Source: PFL25 sp046260155
Lineage (GTDB): Bacteria > Chloroflexota > Anaerolineae > Anaerolineales > UBA4823
Direction of reading: 5' to 3'
Length of the DNA: 64,000 nucleotides
Assembly: GCA_046260155.1 (NCBI GenBank)
Contig: JBJYXV010000069.1
Span: 51,584 to 115,583 of the forward strand
Shown: in pieces, positions 33,773-42,137 of the stretch
How positions within the stretch are numbered: the first letter of the stretch is position 1
Layout of the letters: the number at the start of each line of letters is the position of its first letter
Position numbers and translations under genes: made by a program
The notes under the pieces: model-generated
Databases searched by the model: none
Seen by the model: the letters and a program-made list of their open reading frames with translations, nothing else
What the model was told of the DNA's origin: nothing

Positions 33773-35818
33773 CTAGATCAAATCTTCAGGGCGGACTGGC
33801 AGGTGGCGGATACGCTTGCCGGTAGCAGCAAAGATCGCATTCAGTACAGCAGGCGCTGCGGGGGGAACACCCATCTCGCCAACACCGGTTGGCTGCCGGT
33901 CACTTGATACCAGGTGGACATCGACCTGCGGCATTTCATCCATCTGAAGAAGAGGATAGTCAGCGAAGGTACTCTGAACGACGCTGCCTTTCTCGATATC
34001 TATAGAGCCTTTTAATGCAGCAGTTAAACCCCAGGCAATACCCCCCTCCATCTGGGCTGTTACCAAATTCGGATTGACAACCAGGCCACAATCAATGGCG
34101 CAAACCACGCGATGAACCCGAACCTGCCCGGTCTCCGAAACCGAGACCTCTGCGACCTGGGCGACCGGGGTGACATTCCAGGTTGACCAGCAGGCAAGGC
34201 CGCGACCTCTACCCGGAGGCAATCTTTCACCCCAATTACTATGCTGGATTACAGTATCCAGAACACGATGGAGCGAGCTGGGTAAGAGCTCTAAGCGTAG
34301 ATCGTAGGGATCACGGCCAAGAGCGTATGCCATTTCATCCAGGAAGCACTCCCGGACGAAGGCATCCGTGAAGTTAGTAACTGAGCGCCAGGCATAAGTC
34401 AAATCACCCCAGGACTGAAAAGTTTGCGAACTGATGCTCGGTAATTCGAGTTGGGACAAATCAGCGCTGGCACGGTGCACACTCAGGGGGTGGAAATAGC
34501 CATGTTGCATATCCTGTTCGCGGTTCCACATCAACTTGACCGGTGCTCCAGCCCGGGAAGAGATTTGCACTGCCTGCTCCACATAATCCACTTGTAAGCG
34601 CCGACCAAATCCTCCTCCAACACGGGGAATATGGATCTGGATGTTGTCTCTGTGCAAACCGGTAAGCGAGCTGATGCGGGAAAGAGCAAGGCCCGGGTTC
34701 TGGGTCGGTGCCCAGACCTCGCAGCTGGTGCTGGTCACGTCGGCGACACAATTCATGGGTTCAAGGGGGGCATGGACATAAAAAGGGACTTCATAGTCAG
34801 CCTCAAGAATTTGCTGTTCCTGGGCCCTGGAAGAATCCTGGTTTGACAGGAATATATCCCTGATTGACGTGCTGCTCAGGTTGGCATTCCCACCAGCTTC
34901 CCAATTGACCTGCAAAGCCCGGACTCCCTGCAGGGCAGCCCAGGTATTTTCTGCGACCACGGCTACGCCGCTGTCGATCTCGAAAACCTGCTGTACTCCT
35001 GGTACATCAAGGGCTTGGCTGGCATCAAACCCAAGCACTTTCCCTCGCAGGATTGGGGGAAATGCTAATGCAGCATACAGCATACCCGGCAGTGTGATAT
35101 CTATTCCATAAATGGTGCTGCCACCCACGATAGCTCGCGAATCGAGATCAGCAACAGGGGTTCCGATGATCTGGTAGTCACTGGCAGCTTTCGTGTCGCT
35201 ATAGCTGGATACATCAGAAATGGGTATCTCGGCTGCAGCTTCCACCAGCTCAGCATAGGTGTAGACGGTACCAGAATCTTCATGGATCACCTGGCCAGCC
35301 GTTGTGCTGCAGGTTTCATAAGGTACTTCCAGCAAGCGGGCAGCTGCAGTGACCAGTAAGGCGCGGGCTACCGAAGCGGCTTTGCCCAGGCGATTGAAAT
35401 ATGAGCTGATGCTGTCGCTGCCGCCGGTGTGCAGGTCTCCATAAGCCGGGTCTAAAGGGCTGTGTTGGATGCGGACTTGCTCTAAGGCAATGTCCATCTC
35501 CTCTGCGATGATCATGCTCATGGCGGTGAGAGAGCCCTGGCCTAATTCTGTGCGGGGGATATATCCGGTCACCATACCCCGGCCATCAACCTGGATAAAG
35601 ATGCCAGATTGCATAATCGCATCCGGATTGGGGATTGGTCTGGGTGTGGCGGTTGGTTCGGCAGTTGGTTGATCAGTTGCAGTGGCGGAGGGAGATGGGG
35701 TGAGGGTGGACGAGAGGGTTGGGGCATCCCCACAGCTGGAAAGGTAAATCCCTACCAGCAGTCCAACCCCTCCTGCTTTAAGAAACTCGCGCCGGTTGAG
35801 TTCTCTTCCGGCGGTCAT
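33773..35818 (-). CDS. Molybdopterin-binding subunit of an IorB-like xanthine-oxidase-family hydroxylase
   Basis: 681 residues. A twin-arginine signal (NRREFLKAGGVGLLVG) with a lipobox-like LSSC suggests Tat export and anchoring. A Thr/Pro linker precedes an aldehyde oxidase/xanthine dehydrogenase-type fold: GRGMVTGYIPRTELGQGSLT, PLEPMNCVADV, GGGFGRRLQVDYVEQAV and VGEMGVPPAAPAVLNAI, the last close to the molybdenum-site Glu. The family oxidises aldehydes or N-heterocycles. The gene overlaps that of the 2Fe-2S subunit (ATGA). It is slightly shorter than the usual 700–760 residues. No maturation gene is nearby. Confidence 0.88.
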   Translation of the reverse strand: MTAGRELNRREFLKAGGVGLLVGIYLSSCGDAPTLSSTLTPSPSATATDQPTAEPTATPRPIPNPDAIMQSGIFIQVDGRGMVTGYIPRTELGQGSLTAMSMIIAEEMDIALEQVRIQHSPLDPAYGDLHTGGSDSISSYFNRLGKAASVARALLVTAAARLLEVPYETCSTTAGQVIHEDSGTVYTYAELVEAAAEIPISDVSSYSDTKAASDYQIIGTPVADLDSRAIVGGSTIYGIDITLPGMLYAALAFPPILRGKVLGFDASQALDVPGVQQVFEIDSGVAVVAENTWAALQGVRALQVNWEAGGNANLSSTSIRDIFLSNQDSSRAQEQQILEADYEVPFYVHAPLEPMNCVADVTSTSCEVWAPTQNPGLALSRISSLTGLHRDNIQIHIPRVGGGFGRRLQVDYVEQAVQISSRAGAPVKLMWNREQDMQHGYFHPLSVHRASADLSQLELPSISSQTFQSWGDLTYAWRSVTNFTDAFVRECFLDEMAYALGRDPYDLRLELLPSSLHRVLDTVIQHSNWGERLPPGRGRGLACWSTWNVTPVAQVAEVSVSETGQVRVHRVVCAIDCGLVVNPNLVTAQMEGGIAWGLTAALKGSIDIEKGSVVQSTFADYPLLQMDEMPQVDVHLVSSDRQPTGVGEMGVPPAAPAVLNAIFAATGKRIRHLPVRPEDLI

Positions 35819-36282
35819 GATCCGCCTCCATCACCTGCGGCGTGGTGGATGGCTTTCCGGATCCGCTGGTAAGTACCACAGCGGCACAAGTTTCCTGACA
35901 TGGCAGCATCAATCTCGGCATCGGAGGGAAGGGGATTGCGGGAGAGAAGGGCAGCTGCGGTCATAATCTGGCCCGGTTGGCAGTAACCGCATTGGGGTAC
36001 CTTCTCCGCCAACCAGGCTTGCTGCACGGGATGATCACCATCAACCGATAGCCCTTCGATGGTGGTGATGATCCTGTTTGCAGCCGCGGACACGGACGTG
36101 ATACAGGAACGAACCGCTTCTCCATCCAGGTGAACCGTGCAGGAGCCACATAAACCCTGCCCGCAGCCGAACTTGGTGCCGGTTAAACCTAGGAAATCAC
36201 GCAGCACCCAAAGCAGGGGCACCTCGGGATTGACATCAACCTGGTGCATTTCGCCGTTGACAAACAAGGTGATGATGGGCAT
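35815..36282 (-). CDS. 2Fe-2S subunit of an IorA-like hydroxylase
   Basis: 155 residues. The N-terminal plant-type ferredoxin domain has CGQGLCGSC with a preceding FGCG; the C-terminal helical domain carries CGYCQPGQ and CRCGTYQRI, binding a second 2Fe-2S cluster. It passes electrons from the molybdenum subunit encoded next. There is no signal peptide; such subunits travel with the Tat-exported partner. Ends in a basic, His-rich tail. Confidence 0.93.
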   Translation of the reverse strand: MPIITLFVNGEMHQVDVNPEVPLLWVLRDFLGLTGTKFGCGQGLCGSCTVHLDGEAVRSCITSVSAAANRIITTIEGLSVDGDHPVQQAWLAEKVPQCGYCQPGQIMTAAALLSRNPLPSDAEIDAAMSGNLCRCGTYQRIRKAIHHAAGDGGGS

Positions 36283-36690
36283 TTAAATTATCTTTCACTA
36301 ATAAAGGAACCAACAATACTGTGCATCTGACTGTCTCAATCTGGGGGTAAATGATTACCCAGACCCCGTTTTTTTCTGTTTTATCGTCTGTAAAGTCGAT
36401 CCAGGTAGGGTACTCACTCGGCAGATAGAGTACTTAATAATATACTAGCTCAGGTGCATGCAGGTTCTATTAAATAAAGCTGAAAAAGGGTTCTTTACTG
36501 ACTCCAGGGCGCCTTTAGTGGTGGTGATCCATGATCCGAGATCAGTGCGGCAAAATTGTGTGGTGCTGGTAATGAATTTGTCACAACCCCATTCCCCGGG
36601 GACAGGAAATTCTTGCTTGTGATCATGGCGGATAAAATCCTTTTGATGTTTAATTCATCGCATGGCTGGATTCATATTCATTATCCTGTC
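36283..36690. other. Intergenic region with a hairpin and T-run
   Basis: No gene is visible. On the plus strand the segment 36342–36363 can fold (GGGTAA-ATGA-TTACCC at 36345–36360, or TCTGGG with CCCAGA) and is followed by a run of seven T at 36369–36375. It looks like an intrinsic terminator although no plus-strand gene precedes it. Confidence 0.35.
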
Positions 36691-36737
36691 TTGACAAATG
36701 GGGGTAATTCTTTATAATGAAAATGATTATCATTATC
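36691..36737 (+). promoter_or_regulatory. Promoter with Fur/Zur-type box for the metal-uptake operon
   Basis: TTGACA (36691–36696), 16 bp, TATAAT (36713–36718): a near-consensus promoter. Immediately after it lies GAAAATGATTATCATTATC (36719–36737), which matches the classical 19-bp Fur box at 17 positions. The box covers the expected start of transcription, so metal-bound Fur/Zur protein should block it. The downstream gene encodes such a regulator, suggesting autoregulation. Confidence 0.85.
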
Positions 36738-36759
36738 ATTATTATTTTGGAGAATATCT

Positions 36760-37212
36760 GTGAGCCAGGAAGAGAAATCTAGCGGTGAAGTATGGTTGGA
36801 AAGCATGCGGGCCAGCGGTTACCGCCTGACTACCCCTCGCAGGGTGATCGTTAATATCATCGCAAATAGCGGCTATGCACTGGAAGCGATCGAGATTTTC
36901 GATTTGAGCCGCGACGAATATCCCCGGTTGGGTTTGGTCACAGTCTACAGGACACTGGAAAAGCTAGAGCAGTTGGGATTGGTGCAGCGGGTTCACCAGC
37001 CGGATGGGTGCCACCTGTACCTTCGAGCCCCTAAAGGGCATGAACATATCCTGCTGTGCAAATCCTGCCGCCGGACAGATTATTTTCGTGGCGACGATCT
37101 TTCGGAGTTGATCGAGGAAACCTCCCAAACCAGCGGTTTTGAAATTGAAGACCACTGGCTACAGTTTTTTGGTGTCTGCAAAACCTGCCAGCAGGCCAAT
37201 CATGTCGAATAG
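36760..37212 (+). CDS. Fur-family metalloregulator (probably Zur)
   Basis: 150 residues. N-terminal winged helix (SGYRLTTPRRVIVNIIANSG, then YPRLGLVTVYRTLEKLEQLGLV) and a metal-binding dimerisation domain. Ligands are visible in RVHQPDGCHLYLRAPKGHEH and two CxxC pairs, CKSC and CKTC, which bind structural zinc. It heads an operon with a ZnuABC-like transporter and has a Fur-type box at its promoter; the transporter argues for zinc sensing. The start is GTG with GGAG eight bases before. Confidence 0.9.
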   Translation: MSQEEKSSGEVWLESMRASGYRLTTPRRVIVNIIANSGYALEAIEIFDLSRDEYPRLGLVTVYRTLEKLEQLGLVQRVHQPDGCHLYLRAPKGHEHILLCKSCRRTDYFRGDDLSELIEETSQTSGFEIEDHWLQFFGVCKTCQQANHVE

Positions 37213-37225
37213 GTGCGCTAAGGTT

Positions 37226-38119
37226 ATGCAAAAAAAACAGCTTGTTATTATCTTCCTTGTATTTCTCCTCTTGGCAGCCTGTCAACCTGCACCTTCTCCA
37301 TCTGGCGATACGAGGTCTGAAGAGGATGGACTTAAAGTCTTGGCGGTGGAATCTTTCCTGGCGGATATTGCTCAAAATATCGCTGGAGAGCGGGCTGAAA
37401 TTGACCTGCTCATCCCACCAAGTGCTGATCCACATACCTTTCAACCCACTCCGCAGGATGTGGCTAAGATCGCTAACAGCCAGATGCTGATCGCCAATGG
37501 AGCTGGTTTAGAAGAATGGTTGCAGGAGGTCATTGATAATGCAGGGGGGGATCAATTGGTGGTGGAGGCAGCACAGGGCGTCAGTGAGAATTCCTCTCGT
37601 CCCGGAGATCCCCATTTCTGGTTAGATCCAAATTATGTAATCCAGTATGTCGCCCAAATCCGAGATGGTTTCATACAACTCGATCCAGGTGGCGAGCAGA
37701 CCTATGCACAGAATGCGCAAAATTATATTGACCAACTTCAAGAACTGGATACATGGATCACTGACCAAGTTGAGCAACTGCCCGTTGAGAAGCGTTTACT
37801 GGTTACCAACCATGAAAGTTTTGGCTACTTTGCGGACCGATACGGATTTGAAATCATAGGGACGATCGTGCCCAGCGTAAGTACTGGTGCCTCACCGTCA
37901 GCACAACAGCTGATCGCACTGGTAGAAGCGATTAAAGCCACCCAGACCAGTGCCATCTTCCTTGAATCGGGGAGCAATCCAAAATTGGCGGAGCAACTGG
38001 CACAGGAAGCTGGGATCGATGTGGTCGTAGATTTGCGCACCCAACCGCTTTTCCCGCAGGAAAGCTACATCGATATGATGAAGTACAATACGCAGGCTAT
38101 CCTGGACGCATTGAGATGA
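37226..38119 (+). CDS. Metal ABC transporter substrate-binding lipoprotein (ZnuA/AdcA-like)
   Basis: 297 residues from the ATG at 37226; the open frame extends upstream into the regulator gene but lacks the signal peptide there. The lipobox is LLAAC. Metal ligands of the cluster A-I family are recognisable: His in PSADPHTFQPTPQDV, His in GDPHFWLDPN, His in TNHESFGYFADRYG and an acidic residue in VVDLRTQP. The His-rich loop of many ZnuA proteins is absent. It captures Zn2+ or Mn2+ outside the cell and delivers it to the permease. Confidence 0.9.
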   Translation: MQKKQLVIIFLVFLLLAACQPAPSPSGDTRSEEDGLKVLAVESFLADIAQNIAGERAEIDLLIPPSADPHTFQPTPQDVAKIANSQMLIANGAGLEEWLQEVIDNAGGDQLVVEAAQGVSENSSRPGDPHFWLDPNYVIQYVAQIRDGFIQLDPGGEQTYAQNAQNYIDQLQELDTWITDQVEQLPVEKRLLVTNHESFGYFADRYGFEIIGTIVPSVSTGASPSAQQLIALVEAIKATQTSAIFLESGSNPKLAEQLAQEAGIDVVVDLRTQPLFPQESYIDMMKYNTQAILDALR

Positions 38120-38123
38120 TCAG

Positions 38124-38945
38124 ATGAGGTCTCTAAAAACCATTTCAGCAACATCCCAATATTTGCCAGACGAACCAGCTCGCCTTGAGGTTGAAAATAT
38201 TCGTGTGAGCTACAACGGACAACCGGCGCTGGATGATGTATCTTTCCAGGTTCCACACGGTGCGCGCCTGGCTGTCGTTGGGCCGAATGCGGCTGGGAAA
38301 ACCACCTTGTTCAAAGCCCTGGTGGGATTAATTCCCCTGCAAGGGGGTCATATCCGTGTTCACGGGCAGCCCTTGGGTCACCACCAGGACTGTGTGGCGT
38401 ATGTCCCGCAGCGAGAAGAAGTGGATTGGCGGTTTCCAGTAACTGTCTTCGATGTGGTAATGATGGGCCGCTTTGGGCAGCAGAAAGTGCTGAGACGTTC
38501 CAGCCGTAGCGATCGAGATATAGTGATACACAGCCTAGAACAGCTTGGAATAGGGGACCTGGCAAACCGCCCGATCGGTGAGCTGTCCGGTGGGCAGCAG
38601 CAGCGGGTCTTCCTGGCGCGTGCCCTGGCCCAGGGACCGCATATTCTCCTGATGGATGAACCCTTCACGGGAGTAGATTTCACCACCCAGGAGACGACCC
38701 TGGAGTTGCTGGAGCACCTGCAGTCGGAGCAGGTAACCGCCATGGTTTCAACCCATGATTTGACCCTGGCGGCAGAGCGATTTGACCAGGTATTACTGCT
38801 GAATAGACGCATGGTAGCGTACGGCATTCCCCAAGAGGTGTTTACCGCTCAAAATCTAAGCCGAGCTTTCGGCACCCAGGTGCTGTTTATGGATGGCGTG
38901 GCGGTAGTTGACCAGTGCTGCCCACCTGATGAGGATAATGATTGA
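38124..38945 (+). CDS. Metal ABC transporter ATPase (ZnuC-like)
   Basis: 273 residues: Walker A GPNAAGKTTL, Q-loop VPQREEVDWRFPVTV, signature LSGGQQQR, Walker B ILLMDEPFTGVD, H-loop STHDL. The segment VPQREEVDW is characteristic of manganese/zinc transporter ATPases. It starts four bases after the binding-protein gene and its stop TGA shares a base with the ATG of the permease. Confidence 0.93.
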   Translation: MRSLKTISATSQYLPDEPARLEVENIRVSYNGQPALDDVSFQVPHGARLAVVGPNAAGKTTLFKALVGLIPLQGGHIRVHGQPLGHHQDCVAYVPQREEVDWRFPVTVFDVVMMGRFGQQKVLRRSSRSDRDIVIHSLEQLGIGDLANRPIGELSGGQQQRVFLARALAQGPHILLMDEPFTGVDFTTQETTLELLEHLQSEQVTAMVSTHDLTLAAERFDQVLLLNRRMVAYGIPQEVFTAQNLSRAFGTQVLFMDGVAVVDQCCPPDEDND

Positions 38946-39802
38946 TGGCCGAATTGGTTGAGGCACTGCTAGCCCCCCTGTCTTATGCCTTTATCCAGCG
39001 TGGATTACTGGCAGCCTTGATGGTGGGTGTATTGTGTTCTGTGATTGGATGTTATGTGGTACTGCGCTCGATGGCATTCCTGGGAGATGCGATGGCCCAT
39101 GCTGTGCTGCCAGGCGTCGCCGTAGCTTATATATTGGGCAGAAACCTGACGCTGGGAGCGCTGGCAGCAGCTCTAGTAGTGGCTCTGGGAGTGGGTTTAT
39201 TTTCGCGGCGTGGCATGATCAAAGAAGACACTGCCATCGGAGTGCTGTTTGCAGCCGCATTATCCTTGGGAGTGGTTCTGATCAGCAGCATTCGTACATA
39301 TGCTGTCGATTTGAGTCACATCCTGTTCGGTAATGTGCTCGGGGTGAGCAGCCTGGATTTATGGTTGACTGCCATCCTGGGGGGAATCATCCTGATCGCG
39401 ATCCTGGTTTTCTACCGCCAGTTCCTGGTGATATCCTTTGACCCGGTCCTGGCAGCAACTTTACGCATTCGGGTAGCATTCTTCAACAATTTCTTGCTCG
39501 TCCTGCTGGCGCTGACGATTGTGATCTCTTTGCAAACCGTGGGTGTGGGATTGGTGGCGGCCATGCTGGTAACACCCGCGGCGACTGCTTACCTGCTGGT
39601 ACGCCGTTTGCCAAGCATGATGCTGCTCTCGGGGTTGATCGGCGGGTTTTCCAGTTTGGTTGGATTATTTGCCAGCTACCATCTCAACGTAGCCTCAGGG
39701 GCAGCGATTGTACTGACGACCACTGTAATCTTCCTGGTAGTATTTCTGTTTGCACCACAACGGGGATTTGTGTGGGATTTATCACGCCGATTTGTGGCTT
39801 GA
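38945..39802 (+). CDS. Metal ABC transporter permease (ZnuB-like)
   Basis: 285 residues with about eight membrane helices and family motifs GCYVVLRSMAFLGDAMAHAVLPGVA and VGVGLVAAMLVTPAATAYLL. The ATG at 38945 overlaps the preceding stop as TGATG; a TTG one codon earlier is less likely. Last gene of the regulator–binding protein–ATPase–permease operon. Confidence 0.93.
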   Translation: MAELVEALLAPLSYAFIQRGLLAALMVGVLCSVIGCYVVLRSMAFLGDAMAHAVLPGVAVAYILGRNLTLGALAAALVVALGVGLFSRRGMIKEDTAIGVLFAAALSLGVVLISSIRTYAVDLSHILFGNVLGVSSLDLWLTAILGGIILIAILVFYRQFLVISFDPVLAATLRIRVAFFNNFLLVLLALTIVISLQTVGVGLVAAMLVTPAATAYLLVRRLPSMMLLSGLIGGFSSLVGLFASYHLNVASGAAIVLTTTVIFLVVFLFAPQRGFVWDLSRRFVA

Positions 39803-39852
39803 ATGGCCAGTAGATGATCGCATCCTTCAGGTATTAGATCCTAATATCCTGC

Positions 39853-42078
39853 TCACGATGGGGGTTGATCCATCGTCTGCACGATCGGCTGCAGCTTGAG
39901 CCACCACTGTTCATTGGCTCGCTGATAGCCGGGTTCGACTAGGCGCGGGAAGTCGTAGATGCTGGTGAAGATAATCTCGCCGCCCTTCAGGCCGGCCATG
40001 GCTGCTGCAGGTACCGGGTTGTCGATCTCCGCCAGCAGGAATTCAATACACTTTGATACCAGCCGGGTTGCCTGGATGCGGTCGAATGGCGAAGGATTTC
40101 CACCTTGCTGGATGTGTCCCAAGATTGCCTGGCGGACATCAAAAAGGTCAGCGCCTTCCTGTTCAAAAAGTGTGGACATAAAATCGCTGTCATATAATCC
40201 CCCGGCTCTTTCGTTGCGGATCATCAATCCCAGGCGTTTTCCACTTTTAAAGCCTTTAATCAGCTGGGCGACATCTTGCTGTAATTCAGCAAGAGAGATT
40301 TCGGTCTCAGGCAGATAGGCTTTTTCGGCACCGGTGGCTAAACCACCTAACAATGCCAGGTAACCGCTGTCACGCCCCATAACTTCGACCACAAAACAGC
40401 GCCGGGAGGCAACTGCAGATTGCTTAATCTTATCTACGTTGGTGACGATGCTGTTCAAAGCCGTGTCAGCACCAATGCTCAGATCCGTACCGGGCAGGTT
40501 GTTGTCGATAGAAGCTGGCAGGCAAATGATGGGAATATTGAAGGACGGGAAATCGTTGCGGCGGGTGAAGAGCTGGTAGGCGCCATCATACCCAGACCAC
40601 CCACCGATAATTAATAAGCCATCTACCTGGTGGTTTTCCAGATTCTTCGCGATTGCGTAGAAATCACGTCCTGTAGGAACATAGCGGCTGGTACCCAGAG
40701 TGGCGCCGCCTTTGGAAACCCACCCGCTGATGCTCATCCAGTCCAGCTCGCTGATCTCACCACTGATCAGACCAGGAAAGCCGCTTTGGATGGCCAGGAT
40801 TGTATGACCTGAATCCATTCCCAGACGGACGGAGGCGCGTACAGCAGTATTCATGCCAGGGGCAAGCCCGCCAGCATGCATGATAGCTAACCGCAGGCGC
40901 CGTTTACCAGGCTGGGGTGGGCGAGGTTGGGAGCGTAACATGGTGCGAAAGATGCGATATGAATCGCTAAAGCTACCACCCCGCATGCCGAGAGCCCGAT
41001 CAAATTCTTGAGCCTTGATCACTTCAGCTATCTGCTGTGTCTGTGCCACGCATTCCATCAAGGAGGAGCGTACAACACTTTGCTGGCGGATACCGACCAG
41101 TTTGGGTTCTTGTTCCGGTTTTTGAGCTAGGAGCTCATCAACCGCTGTGTAACCCTGGACAGTACCCAGGTAGCGATCGAAGGCACTGGGTGAACCTCCA
41201 CGCTGGACGTGTCCCAAAATGGTAATCCGGATTTCCTCCTGCAACAGTTCTTCGAGCACCTTCTTGACGTACTCACTGGTGATCGGGTTTCCATTGCGGT
41301 CACGAGCGCCCTCGGCAATAACAACGATGCTGTGCTGGCGACCAGCATCGCGGCCTGATTTGAGTGCCTGGCACATTTCCTCTTCCCAATTCTGTTCTTC
41401 CGGAGGATTCTCTGGGATCAGGACCCAGTCAGCACCGGTAGCAATACCACCCATTAATGCCAGGTAGCCACAGTGGCGTCCCATTACTTCGACAACAAAG
41501 GTGCGGTTATGACTGGCGGCAGTGCTGGAAAGGGCATCGATTGCTTCAGTAATGCGGTGCAGGGCGGTATCGGCGCCAATGGTCATATCGGTACCAAACA
41601 TATCGTTATCGATCGAACCGACCAAACCGATAATCTGTAAATTGGGGTGTGCCTTAAACTCCTCCTGGCTGATTTGGCCCTGGTTATAGAGGTCCTGCAG
41701 AAGATCAGGCCACTCCCTGCGGAAGATGTCTGCCCCGGTCAGGCTACCATCGCCTCCGATCACCACCAGTCGATCAATGTGATTCTTGATCAAATTGCGG
41801 GCAGCAATCCGGCGCCCTTCGACTGTTCGAAACTCATCGCAGCGGGCAGTACCGATAACCGTACCTCCCTGCTGGAGGATACCTCCTACGGACTCCCACT
41901 TCATTTCAACGATTTTTTCTCCACCCTGTACTAATCCGCGATATCCTTCGTGGATGGCATAGGTGGAGACCCCGCGAGAAAGGGCAGTTCGAACCACGGC
42001 ACGCACTGCAGCATTCATGCCCGGTGCATCACCACCACTGGTCAAAACCCCCAAATTTCTGTGACTATTCTTTGACAT
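39853..42078 (-). CDS. Double-domain 6-phosphofructokinase, eukaryote-like arrangement
   Basis: 741 residues from the ATG at 42078 (AGGA before it), more than twice the bacterial norm of ~320. The N-terminal half keeps the active site: GGDGS, GSIDNDMFGTD with the catalytic Asp, VEVMGRHCGY, and HVQRGGSPSAFDR. Gly in GGDGS points to ATP rather than pyrophosphate as donor. The C-terminal half has GGWSGYDG, SIDNNLPGTD and HIQQGGNPSPFDR: the nucleotide site and one key Arg are lost, as in the regulatory half of animal and fungal enzymes. It phosphorylates fructose 6-phosphate in glycolysis. It lies 60 bp after pckA. Confidence 0.93.
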   Translation of the reverse strand: MSKNSHRNLGVLTSGGDAPGMNAAVRAVVRTALSRGVSTYAIHEGYRGLVQGGEKIVEMKWESVGGILQQGGTVIGTARCDEFRTVEGRRIAARNLIKNHIDRLVVIGGDGSLTGADIFRREWPDLLQDLYNQGQISQEEFKAHPNLQIIGLVGSIDNDMFGTDMTIGADTALHRITEAIDALSSTAASHNRTFVVEVMGRHCGYLALMGGIATGADWVLIPENPPEEQNWEEEMCQALKSGRDAGRQHSIVVIAEGARDRNGNPITSEYVKKVLEELLQEEIRITILGHVQRGGSPSAFDRYLGTVQGYTAVDELLAQKPEQEPKLVGIRQQSVVRSSLMECVAQTQQIAEVIKAQEFDRALGMRGGSFSDSYRIFRTMLRSQPRPPQPGKRRLRLAIMHAGGLAPGMNTAVRASVRLGMDSGHTILAIQSGFPGLISGEISELDWMSISGWVSKGGATLGTSRYVPTGRDFYAIAKNLENHQVDGLLIIGGWSGYDGAYQLFTRRNDFPSFNIPIICLPASIDNNLPGTDLSIGADTALNSIVTNVDKIKQSAVASRRCFVVEVMGRDSGYLALLGGLATGAEKAYLPETEISLAELQQDVAQLIKGFKSGKRLGLMIRNERAGGLYDSDFMSTLFEQEGADLFDVRQAILGHIQQGGNPSPFDRIQATRLVSKCIEFLLAEIDNPVPAAAMAGLKGGEIIFTSIYDFPRLVEPGYQRANEQWWLKLQPIVQTMDQPPS

Positions 42079-42137
42079 AAGTTTTCCTGATTGGCTGGAC
42101 GTGTACAGCCCCATACTTTTCCGGAGGATCCCAAGAC

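Noticed and set aside
37139..37225. Upstream extension of the metal-binding lipoprotein
   Set aside because: It would put 29 residues before the lipoprotein signal peptide and lies inside the Fur-family gene.
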